64,000 bases of DNA from Branchiostoma floridae (lineage: Eukaryota; Chordata; Leptocardii; Amphioxiformes; Branchiostomatidae). The stretch is from assembly GCF_000003815.2 (NCBI RefSeq), contig NC_049987.1, positions 5,926,784 through 5,990,783 on the forward strand, given 5' to 3'. Below are positions 33,993-47,600 of this stretch, piece by piece. The notes beneath the pieces were generated by a model. The model was not told the origin of the DNA and searched no databases. It worked only from the letters and a program-made list of their open reading frames with translations. How positions within the stretch are numbered: the stretch's first letter is position 1; each line of letters begins with the position of its first letter. Both the position numbers and the translations under genes were made by a program.

Positions 33993-34310
33993 GAGCTGAA
34001 TGACTCCCATGTTGCTTTCATGTGATCTTAGAAATTAAAAAAAAACGCTTGTGTCTGCAAGAATAATAGCCATAAATGTGTGTCTTATGATAACAATTTA
34101 TGATGTATAACAATTAACATCAACATCCTGCCTTGCTTAGTACGGTACCCATTGACGCTTCACATGTAGCAGCTGCGCAATCACATTCTTCATATATGCA
34201 GAAAACAGTCCACAAGGAAGTAAATGTCAATCAACTGATTGAATGGTAGAACAGTGATACTCTATCTGTTTCGGACACCTGATGCCACGTACAAGAGGTA
34301 ATTAGGCATG

Positions 34311-34740
34311 CTATGGTAATGGTTATGGTAATGGTTTATTTAACCGAAACTCATCGCAGCCAATCGGCTGAATTGCGAGGTTCACAAAGTTTCACACACT
34401 AATGTAATAGCATATAACAATATACAAGTGCCTCCAATTTACAATAATACTAAAATTCAGTTAAAACTTACAGATAAAATGGATCGTTAAAAAGACAACA
34501 ACGAACAACAGGCAGTTAAGATATAGGAATAATTTCCAGCATACTAAGTATCATTTAGCAGCTTCATAGCTCTCGGTATGAATGATAGTTCATGTCTTTT
34601 TGTTCGACTACGGGTAGTCATGACCTGTCTGTCACGGCGAAGTCCATAGCCACTATGCGTGTACATGCATGCCGTTTGAGACCTATAGAGTACCCGAGCT
34701 TTCTCAATGAGGCACTGTTATTTGTGTAAACATACATTTA
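34311..34740 (-). mobile_element. Antisense retroelement 3' end
   Basis: The + strand starts with GGTAATGGTTATGGTAATGG and TTTATTTAACCGAAACTC; on the minus strand this is an AATAAACC end with an ATTACC tandem tail, as in LINE or LINE-mobilised elements. No ORF is recognisable in the rest. Confidence 0.45.
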
Positions 34741-34931
34741 CCTTTTGTTGGCGGTGGGACAGGTTTTATGCGTATCTCTAGGACAACAGATACAAAGTCC
34801 TGCTCAGGACCCTGGTCCTGCTGCATTACAAACCAAGTCAACTTAGGTCACACATTGACATGGACCCGTCTTCCCAACATCTACCCGCATTAGTGTACCA
34901 AAATTCTTAAGTTTCTAAAATTCTAACGTTA

Positions 34932-35040
34932 TAGATTATAGATTATAGAACTTTATTGCATGACACCTGTACAGGATACAGTGTATGGCAATTTGTACAT
35001 ACAATACATACATACAGATAATGTTGGTTGCTGTAATGTT
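34932..35040 (-). mobile_element. Antisense retroelement tail
   Basis: Three TTATAGA units are followed by ACTTTATTGCATGACACCTG. On the minus strand this is a CAATAAAGT end with a tandem tail. Only the 3' end is recognised. Confidence 0.4.
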
Positions 35041-35089
35041 ACGTTTTTTCTGTTAAGTATGTTTGACTGATAGATAATGTATGCTAACC

Positions 35090-35325
35090 ACAATTCAAAA
35101 ACACGAACACACACAAAACAATGCCTTATTTTTTTTATGGAGGTAACGAAAGCACCTTCACACATAGCAGGTCACAAAGAGTGCACAAGCCGTTGCGAAA
35201 CTCATAGTAATGCACGAACACAAAGACTCACACACACACAAACAATACCTTCTTTTTCCATTGAGGTAACAAAAGCACTTTTACATTCAAGAGGTCACAA
35301 CCATTGCGTGTGTCGTTGCGCAACT
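35090..35325 (+). repeat. Local tandem duplication, about 115 bp, upstream of gene D
   Basis: Two adjacent blocks share AACAAT.CCTT, GAGGTAAC.AAAGCAC and AGGTCACAA, then CGTTGCG.AAC. A related GTTGCGCAAC occurs upstream of gene C at about 30342. It may be a duplicated upstream element of the C/D pair. Confidence 0.5.
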
Positions 35326-35571
35326 TTTGATAAGGCCTCGGTTACCATATGGACGCCATACAATAGTGTATGGTGTAAGCTTACTTCAACAACAAGTTAC
35401 GTTGGTCCGGCTAAAAATTTCGTCTGCGCCATACGAGGAAGTAGCAGTGTGTGCGACAACACCAAGGGTTACAAAACACTTTGACAACCATTGCTCAAGT
35501 GCGGCTGGACCTTATTTCGTTCAAGGAAGAGACATTTCCTTCCTGCAGATACACAGATCGTCCCTGACACC
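35326..35571 (+). promoter_or_regulatory. Conserved 5' flank of gene D
   Basis: Counterpart of 30325-30593, with the same short conserved blocks and order, ending ACACCATGAC at the start codon. Probably 5' UTR and proximal promoter. Confidence 0.5.
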
Positions 35572-38105
35572 ATGACAAAAGACGGTTTCAGCGTTGTTTA
35601 TGGTGTCGCCCTGCTTGTTGTTGTCGTGTCTTTTGATAATACGTCGGCTCTGTCTGGGTGAGTAGCACATGCACAGTTTTCTGAAGTGTGGTTGGTGTAT
35701 GTAGGCTTTGTGTCTATATACCGTGTAGTACTGTTCTCTAGTCGGTGCTTGGTACGATGTAGTCTTCTCTAAACACCAGAGAGTGATTAGTGAATGTAGT
35801 GTTTACAGGGTTCAAGGGGGCTGTGCTTTCGAAACTGTTTCACTGTCACTGACATACAGGAATTGAACTTCATTTATAGCTTATATGGGCTTAACTATTC
35901 GCTACTGTTCGTTCTAGACCATCGGGCAGCGTATGCGGTAGCCAGTGTTGCGCCGGATGGGACCAAGTTGGCGACACCTGCCAGCGTAAGTTTTGTTCAT
36001 GTATTCATGTTCATATGTTCATGTTCATGTGTTCATGTCCATGTGATCAAGTTCATGTGTTCATGTTCATATTTTCATGTTCATGTCTTCATGTTCATGT
36101 TCTTGTGTTTGTTGTCATATTCATGTGTACATGTTCATATGCATGTTTTATGTCAACGTTCATGTGTAATGTTCATGTGTTCATGTTCATAAGTAAGCAA
36201 GCCTGCTTCCGACACTGGACTAAACGTCATTCCAGTAATTTTGGATTCTGTCTATATTTTCGAACAATTCGTCAGTTTCAACGAACTAACAGAATCAGTC
36301 CTGTTACAGTGTTGGTGTACAGTTATGTAAGGAGGGTGGGGTTTACCTTATATCCATGGCACCTGTACACAAGCAACGAACCACCAACCTAGAACAGACA
36401 GGGCCCTATTCAAATAAGATGCAGCATTGTCCCCGTATAATTGTTATTCCAAACTAGAAGGTGGTGTAAATATATCCTCATAAAACTATTATGTAAGTAA
36501 TGTGCTACTCCTTATTTCAGACCATTGCTATAACCCATGTGTTCACGGCACATGTGAAGACACAAATGTCTGCAAGTGTGATCCTGGGTGGGAAGGACAC
36601 GACTGTAGCCACGGTAAGATGTGTAACGCTTTTCCACTTTAAAGAACAAAAACGTTTAACCACAAAAGAGGAAGTATTCTTGAAACAAATGACGTTGTTG
36701 CACTAGATGCTTTAGAAGAAAGTGAAATAACTTCCCCTCCATAGGAACACTTCGTCTTTGAGGACCCAATCCATTGTTAGATATTACTTTGTATAGTCAG
36801 AAAAAGTGTTTAGCTGATTCTTGATGAAAGAAAATGTTAAAGACATCAATTCTATCTACATCCATACTGTCATACAAAATGTAAGCCGTGAAGTACCTTC
36901 GAAAATAGCATGAAAATGATATTGGAAAATTCTGGTAGAAAACAACCAGGCAGCTGACTTCTTGACACTTTCCCCAGATGTTGACGAGTGTTGGTACGGA
37001 ACCCACGTCTGCCACCACAATTGTTCGAACCACGAAGGCTGCTACACCTGTGTCTGTGCCGTCGGCTTCCAGCTCATCAACTCTACACACTGCGTCAGCT
37101 CTACAGTATCTAACATCAACGGTACAACGGCAGGTACTCCACTGAGTCCCACCGTGAGTGATTCACTCTGCGCCACCACCGCAGCATCAAATGTGGGCAG
37201 GACAACAACAAACCCACTACAGACAACCACCAGGACTGAAGACGGCCGCGACGTTACAACAACTAGAACTCTGCCTGTTACAAGTCCCGTTGTACACGAC
37301 AACGACAGAAGCCCAGGTTAGTTCTATAAGATAAACATTTTGTTGATTAACTCTTGTGTTCTGTCAGTCTCGTCCATTAGGATTGATTCACGTAAGCCAA
37401 ACCCATTAGAAAACTGTCGTTAGAATATAGTTGACTGTTTGCACAATAAGGGATCAAGAATAGCTTAAACATCATTTATGTCTTAATATACTTCGTTGTA
37501 TCTCTTTTGATTTTTATTGATTCTGAAGCTTCGATTGGCAAAGAGACATTGTCATCAACTGCATTGGCGAAATGCTACAATGATTGGGTTTGTTTTAGTG
37601 TTAACAAAGGTTTAAACAAATATTTTTATCTGAATGGCAACGCGTTCTGTGTCTTACAGCTCCAAGGGGAAAAGCAGACCACCACAACGTCGACATGGTG
37701 GTCGGAGTGGCGGTCAGCGCGGTGGCCCTGGTACTCTTGTTTGTCTCCATCGGGATTTTTATCCGGTACAAGAAGAAGAAGGTAGCAACCCGCCAAGAAC
37801 AGTTCAATCGTCCACAGCAACCTCGTGACTCCTTTCCCGGCTACAGCGACACGTACTGGCGAAACCCCGACTTCGCAGCCCTTCACGAAGAAACGCCCGG
37901 CACGCGTAGTCCACCGCCCCCGTATGAGGCAACCGGGGGTCTTGTGGCTTTAGCTGAAATCTCCAAGAGTGGAATCCACCATAAGAATGTTGTAGGCGTT
38001 GCAATTGACGGTGTACCTGCAATTGCGAGTAATTGTCAAGATAACGGTATTAAACCACCGAAGAAAGTTCCTGAAAATGAGTATGAGGGCTTGAAGCGCT
38101 GGTGA
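35572..38105 (+). CDS. Gene D: paralogue of gene C with degraded tail motifs
   Basis: Exons 35572-35657, 35918-35985, 36521-36613, 36978-37316, 37660-38105: 1,032 nt, 343 aa, phases join. Signal peptide, EMI remnant (GSVCGSQCCAGWDQVGDTCQ), EGF, cbEGF (DVDECWYG), a Thr-rich stalk of about 70 residues (much shorter than in C), helix at about 208-230 (VAVSAVALVLLFVSIGIF), basic anchor, and a tail of about 110 residues. The tail keeps SPPPPYEAT and a final EYEGLKRW, but C's YEEI is HEET and the first YxxL is missing (KPPKKV). One intron of gene C, near the end of the stalk, has no counterpart. Same ligand class as C is likely; output probably differs. Confidence 0.87.
35996..36192 (+). repeat. 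Minisatellite of TTCATG units in gene D intron 2
   Basis: About 30 imperfect 6-bp units (TTCATG with GTGTTCATG variants). The Cys/Val/Phe-rich ORF read through it is an artefact. Gene C intron 2 has no such array. Confidence 0.9.
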
Positions 38106-38321
38106 AGTGCACAGTCAAATGTTACATTGAATTTATGTTATATCAGCGTTTTTTGAGTGGCTGTGTATATCGAAATGAAAGGTAGGATTTTCCATGGAAC
38201 TAATTAGCTACAATAATTCCTATTCCTGATGGAACGGCAAACGAAAAAAAAACTGTCTGCAAATCTTAAGATATACCTACGTGTTTTTGCTTTTCAAGCA
38301 CACTGTGGCTAGAACTGACAC

Positions 38322-38327
38322 AATAAA
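38322..38327 (+). terminator. Gene D poly(A) signal
   Basis: AATAAA about 215 nt after the stop, in the same local context as gene C's signal at 33987-33992. Confidence 0.7.
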
Positions 38328-38413
38328 CAGCTCATTGTTGCCCATACTGTTTTCATGTTGTCTTACAAATAAAGCACCCATCTACTCTTGTGGAAAGGTT
38401 CTCGTTCTTTTGA

Positions 38414-38428
38414 GGGGGGGGGGGGGGG
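38414..38428 (+). repeat. Poly(G) run
   Basis: Fifteen consecutive G. A second run of about 18 G is at 53546-53563. Both are possible sites of sequencing error or G-quadruplex structure. Confidence 0.9.
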
Positions 38429-39974
38429 CAATCTCAACTTCAAGACAAAACAAACCTACAGGTCATTTTAGATTAGTCGGTAATCGCGTTGCGCTCTCAA
38501 TGTGACCTAAAAAGGATATGTTTAACCCCTGATAACAAGAAATTTAAATGTGGGGCTGAAATGACAGCAAAACATACAAAACATGAAAATATTAGTGGAA
38601 AGGGTGTATAAGTAACGTGTTTTACTACATTAAGTACTGTTATGTTTTAATGATGATAGTGTTTATGAAACATCGTTCAGTATTTCATACAAAACAACAG
38701 AAGACCACGAATGTCATTTCACAGCTAAATGGCACTGGTGCGCGTCTGTAGTTTGCGTTACTTATAATTCATGTAGTTTCGTGGAAGGCTGACAATGCAT
38801 ACAGTATAAGATACTTTGATGCTGAAACGTCTACTATTCTTCACAAAAGATCAATAGGCGATGGACTGGCAAACTATGTTTTTAGCATGTTGACCACTAA
38901 GTGAGACTAGGACAATGGCCACAGTATACGTGCAATGGTGAACACTATAGTAAGGCTTCTTAGGGTCAATTGGGAAATCATCTACGGGACAACCCAAACA
39001 CACAATATTCAGCTCATCCTAAATTCATGAAGACATATGTCATCGCGCAGGTTTGACCGTAAGTTACCACCATCGACAACAGTTAGCAACTTCGTGGTAA
39101 GCTTGTCTAATTCTCGGAACTTTTTTTGTGTTTTGGTGCAAGGCTGTCAATACCACACGGAAACATAACACTTGTTTTGGTGACTGACTGTGGATTGTTA
39201 ACTCTCACTTGTGTTACATGTAGATAATAGGGCCATGCACAGGTACCGTGTTCTGTTCAATAGCTTGGTGCTGGAGGGTACGGTTCATGACCAGGAACAA
39301 AGGAGACCAGGTTCACCATGACCATGAGACAAAGGCACGAAGGTGTCGGGTAAAAAGGGGGTTTGTCAACACTAACATCTGAATAATTGACACATATTAC
39401 CTAATACATGGTCACCCTAAATCTGTGCAGAAATGGTATAGGTACTACGGACTAGGTGACTATCGTTAACAGTTACCTGGCCCGTAGTACGCCTGTAAAA
39501 CTTGTGTATTTTTGGTGAGACAACACCTGTTTTGGTGACATTGTGGGGCTTAAGCTAGCTATCGCACTCATGACGGCTCGCCTGACAGTGACCGTCCCGC
39601 TAATCCCGCCTGCGGAGATAGTGTAAACACAGGATATGAGGAGCTAAGTGTCGGAACTTTCACTTAATCTGGTCTTTCATGGGTGCTGAAAACAAATGAT
39701 TATTAATTATGAAAGGCACGGTCTAAGACCAAAACACAAAGACATACTGTTAGAACACATTTAGACTGTCAGGCTGAAAAGGGGGTTGGTCCAACCTTAC
39801 GTCAGAGTGATTGACATTTACTTCCTCCAGACACCTGATAGTTCACGGGTAGGGAAAGTGGGTAAGACCCGGTGACGCACCCAGAAATATACAGTGTGTC
39901 GTACTTGTACGCACTGGTTCATACTAGAGTCGGCAGATAGTTTACGACGGTACGTAGCGAGAAGTTCGTCCGAA
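38429..39974. other. Intergenic spacer between genes D and E
   Basis: No ORF with domain content. Partial internal repeats are seen: TGTTTTGGTGAC at 39173 and 39531, and AAAGGGGGTT with nearby ATTGACA at 39353 and 39778. The promoter of gene E must lie near its right end but no core element was recognised. Confidence 0.4.
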
Positions 39975-42900
39975 ATGGGCAAGTTGCTGCTTGTTGTGTC
40001 GCTGCTACTTGTTTGTTTCGCCTACTTCGCATCGGCTCAAGTTCCTCTTCGTGGGTGAGTACATGTTTCTGTTGCACTTCTTACTTTTTTTGTACTCTCC
40101 GAGCAGAGGTTTGGTACCGTTTTTCTCATGTCTGCCGACCGCAGATAGCAAAATAGTAAGCCCGACAATACGCCTAAAACACGTAATAAAACAGCCGAAG
40201 CCTAACCTCTGCTAAGAGAGTACTTCTTGTGCTTCTACCTTGACATGGGCTCTCTTTTACGAATAGTTAAGTTCTAGATATTTTTCAAAGTTATTTCCTA
40301 GATCACGAGTCACACTTTAAGCCATTAATCGTTCTCTTATGAACTTTGCTGTAAGTGTAACCACGGTGCCCAATGCATCTCTCTTTTTTTCGTTCTGCCG
40401 CATATTGCCACTTCGGTAGTTTTTAATATACCCCGTGGATACAAACAACCCATACAAACAACCACTAAACTGACAGGAACTGAACTGAAAAATAACAGTC
40501 GAGTAAGAAAAGTCAACCTGATCGATACGATTTGATGTGGCTTGTACTTGGTCAGGAACTTGCATGGCCTTTCATTACACTTTGTGTTTAATCTAGTTCC
40601 TTATTCTCGTTTTTCATATGACACACATGGTGTGGTTGGCGTCAACTGTACTCTGTAGTAGGTATTCAATGCTCGATATCTTTGATACATATTGTGCCAT
40701 CGGTCCCGAACATGGGCATCTTGGTACATACAAAAGTACAATATAGTAGAATTCCGCAAACGTAAACGCGGTGAAGTAAGTATAACTGGGGCAGACGTAA
40801 AATGACAGCCACCCTACCGTAGGGTGCAATCGTGTGGTTGCCCCTTGTCTGAAGCCATCGACTACACCTGCTCGGTGGCCGTGACCATGCATGGAAAGTT
40901 GTTGTCATGTAAACAAGTGAAAGACCAAGATAAACTAAAGCCACCCCCAGCTTAGAATGATTAGGGTAACTTTTTCGAAGCAACTTAATCTAGCTCTTCT
41001 ACCGCAGGAAGTTTCGTATAGGTGCGTCGGATAAGGAAATTGCGAAATGCTTACGATGACCTGTCTGTTTGTTCGGAGGTGTTTACCCTCTTTTGAAGTT
41101 CATCTGTCTGATAAGCTTTGTGAGGGCAAATTACTTCCCTGTTATACACGTCATACGATAGGCGAATTGGGGATATTTCTGTGACTGTTTTACACTGTCA
41201 ATGACCTTTGCAGTCGACTTTGCTGATTGCAAGATGACCGAATCTAAAAATTGTCAGGATGTATTTTTCGCCTGAATATTACTCTATTATATTGTCATTT
41301 AGCGGGTCTCGGTGTACTGCTAATACGGATATCGTAAAATCACAAAGACTGATAAAAACGTAGGACGCAATGCTCACAAAAATATCCTTCGTAGCTTCCA
41401 GACTCATGCTACGGTCACATTCTCAAGTTTGTGCGAATTTACTGCTGTGTGACAGATGCGCATTAATGACGTTCATAGATTAACTCAAATATTTTGACAT
41501 TTAAGTCATGCAGGTGTGTCAGGACTATAGATGGAACGATCTTGGTTCATGCTGAAAGCCCTTTCTTAAGTTGAACAAACAACGTGAACAGTTCCTCTTT
41601 CTACTGATTGTGCTACCACAGCTGAAAACATGTTGACATTCAAAATGTCAAAACTATTTGAGTGTCTTTTTTTGTTTTGCGGCATTGAATGCATTTCACA
41701 ATCCAATGTTCTTTCAAATTCTCAAAGTGTCTATTACTAAAAAAGGCAGTCTTTGGCAAGTGTACCAGATATGACAACAAGTAGTGAGTTCCTCTTTCGA
41801 GTTTTATTACTTCCAATTCATGCCGAAGGCAACGTTTTATGGCCAAACTTTGTTATTCGCACGTTCGCATCAGTTTTGGAGTTTCCAAGGATGCCAAACA
41901 TATAATCAAATGGCCTAATGAAGTTAAGATGCATCATAACCAATTAATGTCCCATGTGCAACACTGACGACGCATTTAAATGCTGTTGTAAATCTGCATA
42001 CGACGTCAGACTGGCATGGGACGCTCTACCACCACCTTCACCTTTTAACTAACCCGCAGAAACATTGCGCAATACATGATGTAACTCAACAAAAGCGCCC
42101 TCGCGCGACTCACAGATTATCTGCAGGACGAACTGGAAAGCATGGAGCCGGAAAGTTAAGACCGAGCACTTGCACTTGCGTAGCAAAAATATATGACTTA
42201 ATTACGCAAAAGCTGTACAGGGTACAAAACATGGCATCTACCGATACATAACTACAGTTCTATAAGGCGCTAATCTACTTAATATCAGGGTACATTATAT
42301 AGGATGAAAATTGACTTTCACCATCATTCTCCGGAGGGATTTCTTTAATATATTTTCCTATGTATACCATACAGGGGTTGTCACATGTCATAATGTATGT
42401 AACGTTTACTATCTAAGTACTAGTCCATTGACGTAAATCCCGGTATGTAAGATTATAGCCTTCCAAAATATATACCTTTGTATCCACAGGCCGGATGGAT
42501 CCGTATGCACACGTCAGGAGTCACGAATCGTGATGTACACTGTTGAGAACAGGAGGAAACGGGAACCTTCATCCGGGGTCTGGGACTACCTGAGGATGTG
42601 GGACGTCTTCGGGATTAAAAAGGCCAGGTGTGCAACATTATGTGCAGTCTGAGTAGTGTCATAATTACAACCATGTCATAACTGCAAAACAATCATTTGT
42701 GTGGAAATTTCCTCATGGACAAATGTAAAATTTTGGTGATACAAGTTTCTTGGCCGGAAGAATATTCAAATCAGTTTTGCTAATGACTAGCGAAACCACT
42801 ACATGTGAAATTACTAGGCTGGTTATCTATAATATGATAACTTAAGTCCATACCCCCAAAAGTTTAATATACATGTACCTCCTCAGTCATCAATCGTTTC

Positions 42901-44592
42901 CCCTTCTTGTTGTATACGTGAAAGTTTATCCTTCGAGTGGCTTTTGCTGAACATCCGAAGTCGTTGGTATCATCAACCTGCCAGTGACTTCTGCCTATAT
43001 TTACGTCTCTTACAATCTGATTTGTCGGATAGAAACCCCCGAAGTTTTCGGACTGTCTACGCCATTGAGTACTTCACTAACTACACGTGCTGCGCCGGTT
43101 GGAACAGGATCAACGATACTTGTCAGGGTAAGAACTGAACTTATGTTTTGTCGTTTTATCTAGAGTTGCCAAGTTCATTCATACGTAATGAAGTATGTAA
43201 TTGTTATGGGTTACAGCTTTCAGCCACTTATGCATTTCCTGACTTAACCATTACAAAGGCATTTGTAACATTTCTACTTGATATAATACGTGCTTCATGT
43301 CTTAGAACTGGGGATGACAGCTTCTTTGAAATATGCGACATACTGGATCTAGAGTTCCACGAACACATACCTTTGCCAAATAAACCAGGTTTGTTATGTA
43401 GAATGATGTCTGTAGACATAAATTTGTCACTCATTACATTTTATTTTATATGCCTGGAGTTGGTTCATAAAATTTCGCCATTGATTATACAAATTAGATC
43501 CCTATTTACACTATTAATATCAAATTGTATCAAGCATCACTTAAGCTATCAGCATACCAAAAATCATGATGATCCTTTCATTCTTGATTTATTGTCTTTC
43601 AAAGTCTGAAACAAAACCGGCATCTGCAGTTCAAGAAAAGACATTATAGGGGACCCAAACATACACCACTTACTCTCTGCCATCTTTCTCAACTACATGC
43701 AGTGGATCTATCGACTTTCCTCATCAATTATGCAAATTAGCTATTAATTGGTATCTCATTATGTAAGTTTTTACTTAGGCTATCTACATACCAAAAATCA
43801 TGACGATCCGTCAACACGTTCATATTTTCCATTAATTATGCAAATGAGATCACCATTTGCATAATTAATATGTATTGACATTTCTTTTTCTCAGCTACAA
43901 ATGTGACATGTTTGAAAGTCCTATAATGGAATGCAGTAGATTTACAAACTTTCCTCATTAATTATGCAAATTAGCTGTCGATTTGCATAATTCGAATTCC
44001 ATCATGTAAGTCTTCCCTTTGGCTATCTACATACCAAAAATCATGACGATCCGTCAACACATTCATATTTTCTCATTAATTATGCAAATGAGGTCAATTG
44101 CATAATTAATATGCGTTGATATTTTTCTCTTTCTCATCTAAATATGTGACAAGTTTGAAAGTCCTATCATGAAATGCAGTGGATTTATAAACTTTCCTCA
44201 TTAATTATGCAAATTAGCTGTTGATTTGAATAATTAGTATTCCATTATGTACATTGTTACTTGGGCTATCTACATGCCAAAAATCATGACGATCCTTCTA
44301 CACGTTCCCGAGTTATTCTCCTCCAAAGTTTGAAAGGAAATCGGCGGCTGCAGTTCCAAACAAGCCGTTAGGGGGTCAAAACTTACAGCACTTACTCTCT
44401 GCCCCAAGGGCTATTTACCATTTAAACATCACGACCACAACATGTCCAGAACATGAGATATAAAAAATTGAGTTCTGCTGCAGTACCTTAGCAAGCCGCT
44501 AGGGAGCCCATTATCGAACTTGACCTTCGTTTTCCCAACCCCTACCCACCTACCAAATATTATCGGGATCCATCCGAGGCTTCTTGAGTTAT

Positions 44593-44634
<42 letters not shown>

Positions 44635-47600
44635 ACACACACACAGACTCACAAGCACAAAACATAACCATAGCCATTCTGGCACTGTGGCTATATTTGG
44701 GTGTAATGGTTACGTCATGCCCAAGCCTATAGTGTAAGATTGACAAGAAGTGACCCCAAAGGTCATAGTTGCTGCAAAAGAGGTCAACACGACTATAAAC
44801 CAGATGATAGGATTACAAGAAAATTGTTTATAGGGACAGTACATTATACATGATGGGGTGTATACATGCTGTGTACACATAAGATTTAATAATCTGTAGA
44901 CCAAGAATAAGGCCAACTAGGGGGCCCAAACTTATGTTACTAACTCCTGAGCATAAGAGCTATCTAACACCCAAAACTCGTGGCCATACCATGTTCAGAA
45001 GATGGAAAAACACACCCGGAAGTTGCGCTGCAGTACCAAGGGAAGCCGCTAGGGGGCCCATTATCGAACTCCCCCTTCGTTTCCCAGACCCCTACCCACC
45101 CACCAAATACCAGCTGCATCCCACGCCTGTTTCATAATGGAACATTTAGCATAGAACGCGCGATCTAAGAACAGGACGCCAAACAGGACGCCACCTAGCG
45201 GCTGCGCGGTACTGCACCCTACTTGAGCTCGCGCCTTGTGACGTCCTCAGACCTTTGACCTCCGGAAATGATTGTGAAACGGTCACATGATGCGGTTTGT
45301 AGCGAGGAGAAGATGGCTGTAGTGTTTTTCTCGCACTCTGGCAACAGAAAAGTGGACCAAATGCAGTTTTCTGTTAATCATCTGCCTGAATTCGGAAGAT
45401 TAGCAACTTTTTTGTGTTCCAAGGCGTTCTCAAGGAACGGTAAGTACATATTAAAGTCTACGTATGACGGAAAGTTTTCCTATTTAAAACTAGGGTAATT
45501 TTTGTTGCAGTACATGTGTGTGCACGTTATGCAAATGGTCTCGTATATGTGACACATTTTTTTCTTGCACCACGAGGCTTCAAAGATGTGGTGTTTACGT
45601 TCTTGTTTCAGTGTGTGTTTACTATCTGTGGTGAGGCCGTGGCATTGAATAAATCTCGCTAGTAGCCTATGCATTGCCCGATAGTAACAATTACGTTGAG
45701 ACAGAATTTAAACCAAAGAGTTTTTACAGTTTCTGTCTATTTTTTTTTATTCCTTCTGTCACCATAGACTGCAGGATTGTTGTGACGCTCCCGTACTGTA
45801 CCCCCTCCCCACGATACGCACGTGTACATGTACAACGTTTTGATACAAATTGTTATGTACGTTGTATCTTTTCACTAGGTGAAAATTCTGTTGCTAGCCC
45901 CCACAGTACAGTTGGGTCCTTCCATGGATGTCCTGTCAAGAAACACAATAACTTGTAAACTGTGAGTATATTTTTTTTAATTCTGTATATAGCACAGCTT
46001 TAAAGCAGTGCTGGACATATTAACAGTTACATAAAAAGTAGCTTACAACATGTGATCTTAGTTAGAAGACTTGTGCCTAATAATTTCCTGTTTACACTAA
46101 TGTGACTAAACTTACATTCTTGGTTTTGATTGATACTTTAATTCACTCTCACTTAATTAAAGATAGAATATGTTTATTTTTTATTTTAGATAGAATATTA
46201 TAATTATTTTACCGCTGATCAATACAATATATTAGTAATCCTGCTATGTGACTACACAGGCGCCGCATACATCACCTAGACATCTTCAAGGTATCTTCAA
46301 GGTATGTACATAGTATATACACAAGCGCAAATCTCCCATAATATTTTGACTTATTTTTATAATAGTTATATGTCTAAATACTACAGAATACTCAAACCAG
46401 AACAGAACAGAAGTAGATTTGACTTATATTTGTATTCGGCAGCCCTCATAATGCTAAGAGCAAGATAGTTGTTGTTGTCCTTGTTTGTCGTCTGATTTGG
46501 TTTACTGTCCCAACTGGTGTTTACACTCTGGTGCTTGGCTTATGCGTGTTTGGGAGTGTTTCTTAGTGCTGCTTGGTAAACCTTTTCGTATCTTATACAT
46601 ACTTAGAAAATGCCATACTAGTATACATTCTTCGAACAATCAACAGTCTTTCTTTCTACCAACACAGATGAACTTTTATCTTGAATTTAACATTGAGCTG
46701 AGATGATAGTTTTTTATACTTTAAAGTTACGTGGCTTAGGAGCTGGCACCCCTCCATGGTGTGAAGGGCTCACACGGAGTAGGTGGTTCTCTAATGTTGC
46801 CTTTAGCCGTCGAACAGGATCTGCAATGCCACTTGTGGATCTCTGTATCTGGTTGAATGCCGCATGTGTGCTCTCTATCCCCTGCTCCCCGTGGAAACCA
46901 ATGCCAAATCCCCACCGGGAGACCCACTCCACCATGTGGTCCTCCAAGAGATGGAGCTTGATTGGGAATGTCATTGTAGGAAACAGCTCCCTGAACGTGT
47001 CAATAAAGCTTCTGATGTTCCTGTCTAATAGTAAGATAGAGAGAATTTGATTAGAATGTTGTTAAAGATCATGATTTTACTTTCTTTAAATGAGCCCTAT
47101 AATTTTTTTCTTACTCTGTTGAATAAAGATTTATTGCTGTTTTCAGATTATTCTTGAGTTCAATTCATGTTCAATCACTTGTTCAATGTGGTTGAAAATT
47201 CTGAAAAGAAAATCTTTGCTTGAATTTTGTGAAAGCTGTTTACCTAGAGCCAATATGTCATCCTCAGACATGGGATTGGCATGAGAGTACCCTTTGTAGC
47301 ATGCTGCAAATAGGCTCATTATTCTCTTGAAGTTAAGGTGGATTTGTTGTGCCTTGGTCACTATGATGAGAGGGAATCCCTCCATTTCTGTAACAATCTC
47401 CTCGGCAGCAACTTTTGCAATGCTGGTCAGATCTTCAATGGCGTCTTCCTGAAAGAAGGATAAATAAAATGTTCAGTTCTTCACTGAATTTGAACCAATT
47501 GAAGATAGTAGCTAGGTGATGTAATGAGTGAAAGGAAAGCTTTAATTAAATAGTGCTTTATATATGTCTCTGATATGGATGCTACAGGATAGGTAGGATT

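Noticed and set aside
36015-36392. 125-aa Cys/Phe/Met-rich ORF
   Set aside because: Reads through the TTCATG minisatellite in gene D intron 2.
43480-44340. CRISPR-like or tRNA array
   Set aside because: Units are long, diverged and without spacer logic; eukaryotic dispersed repeat. No tRNA cloverleaf was recognised in the window.
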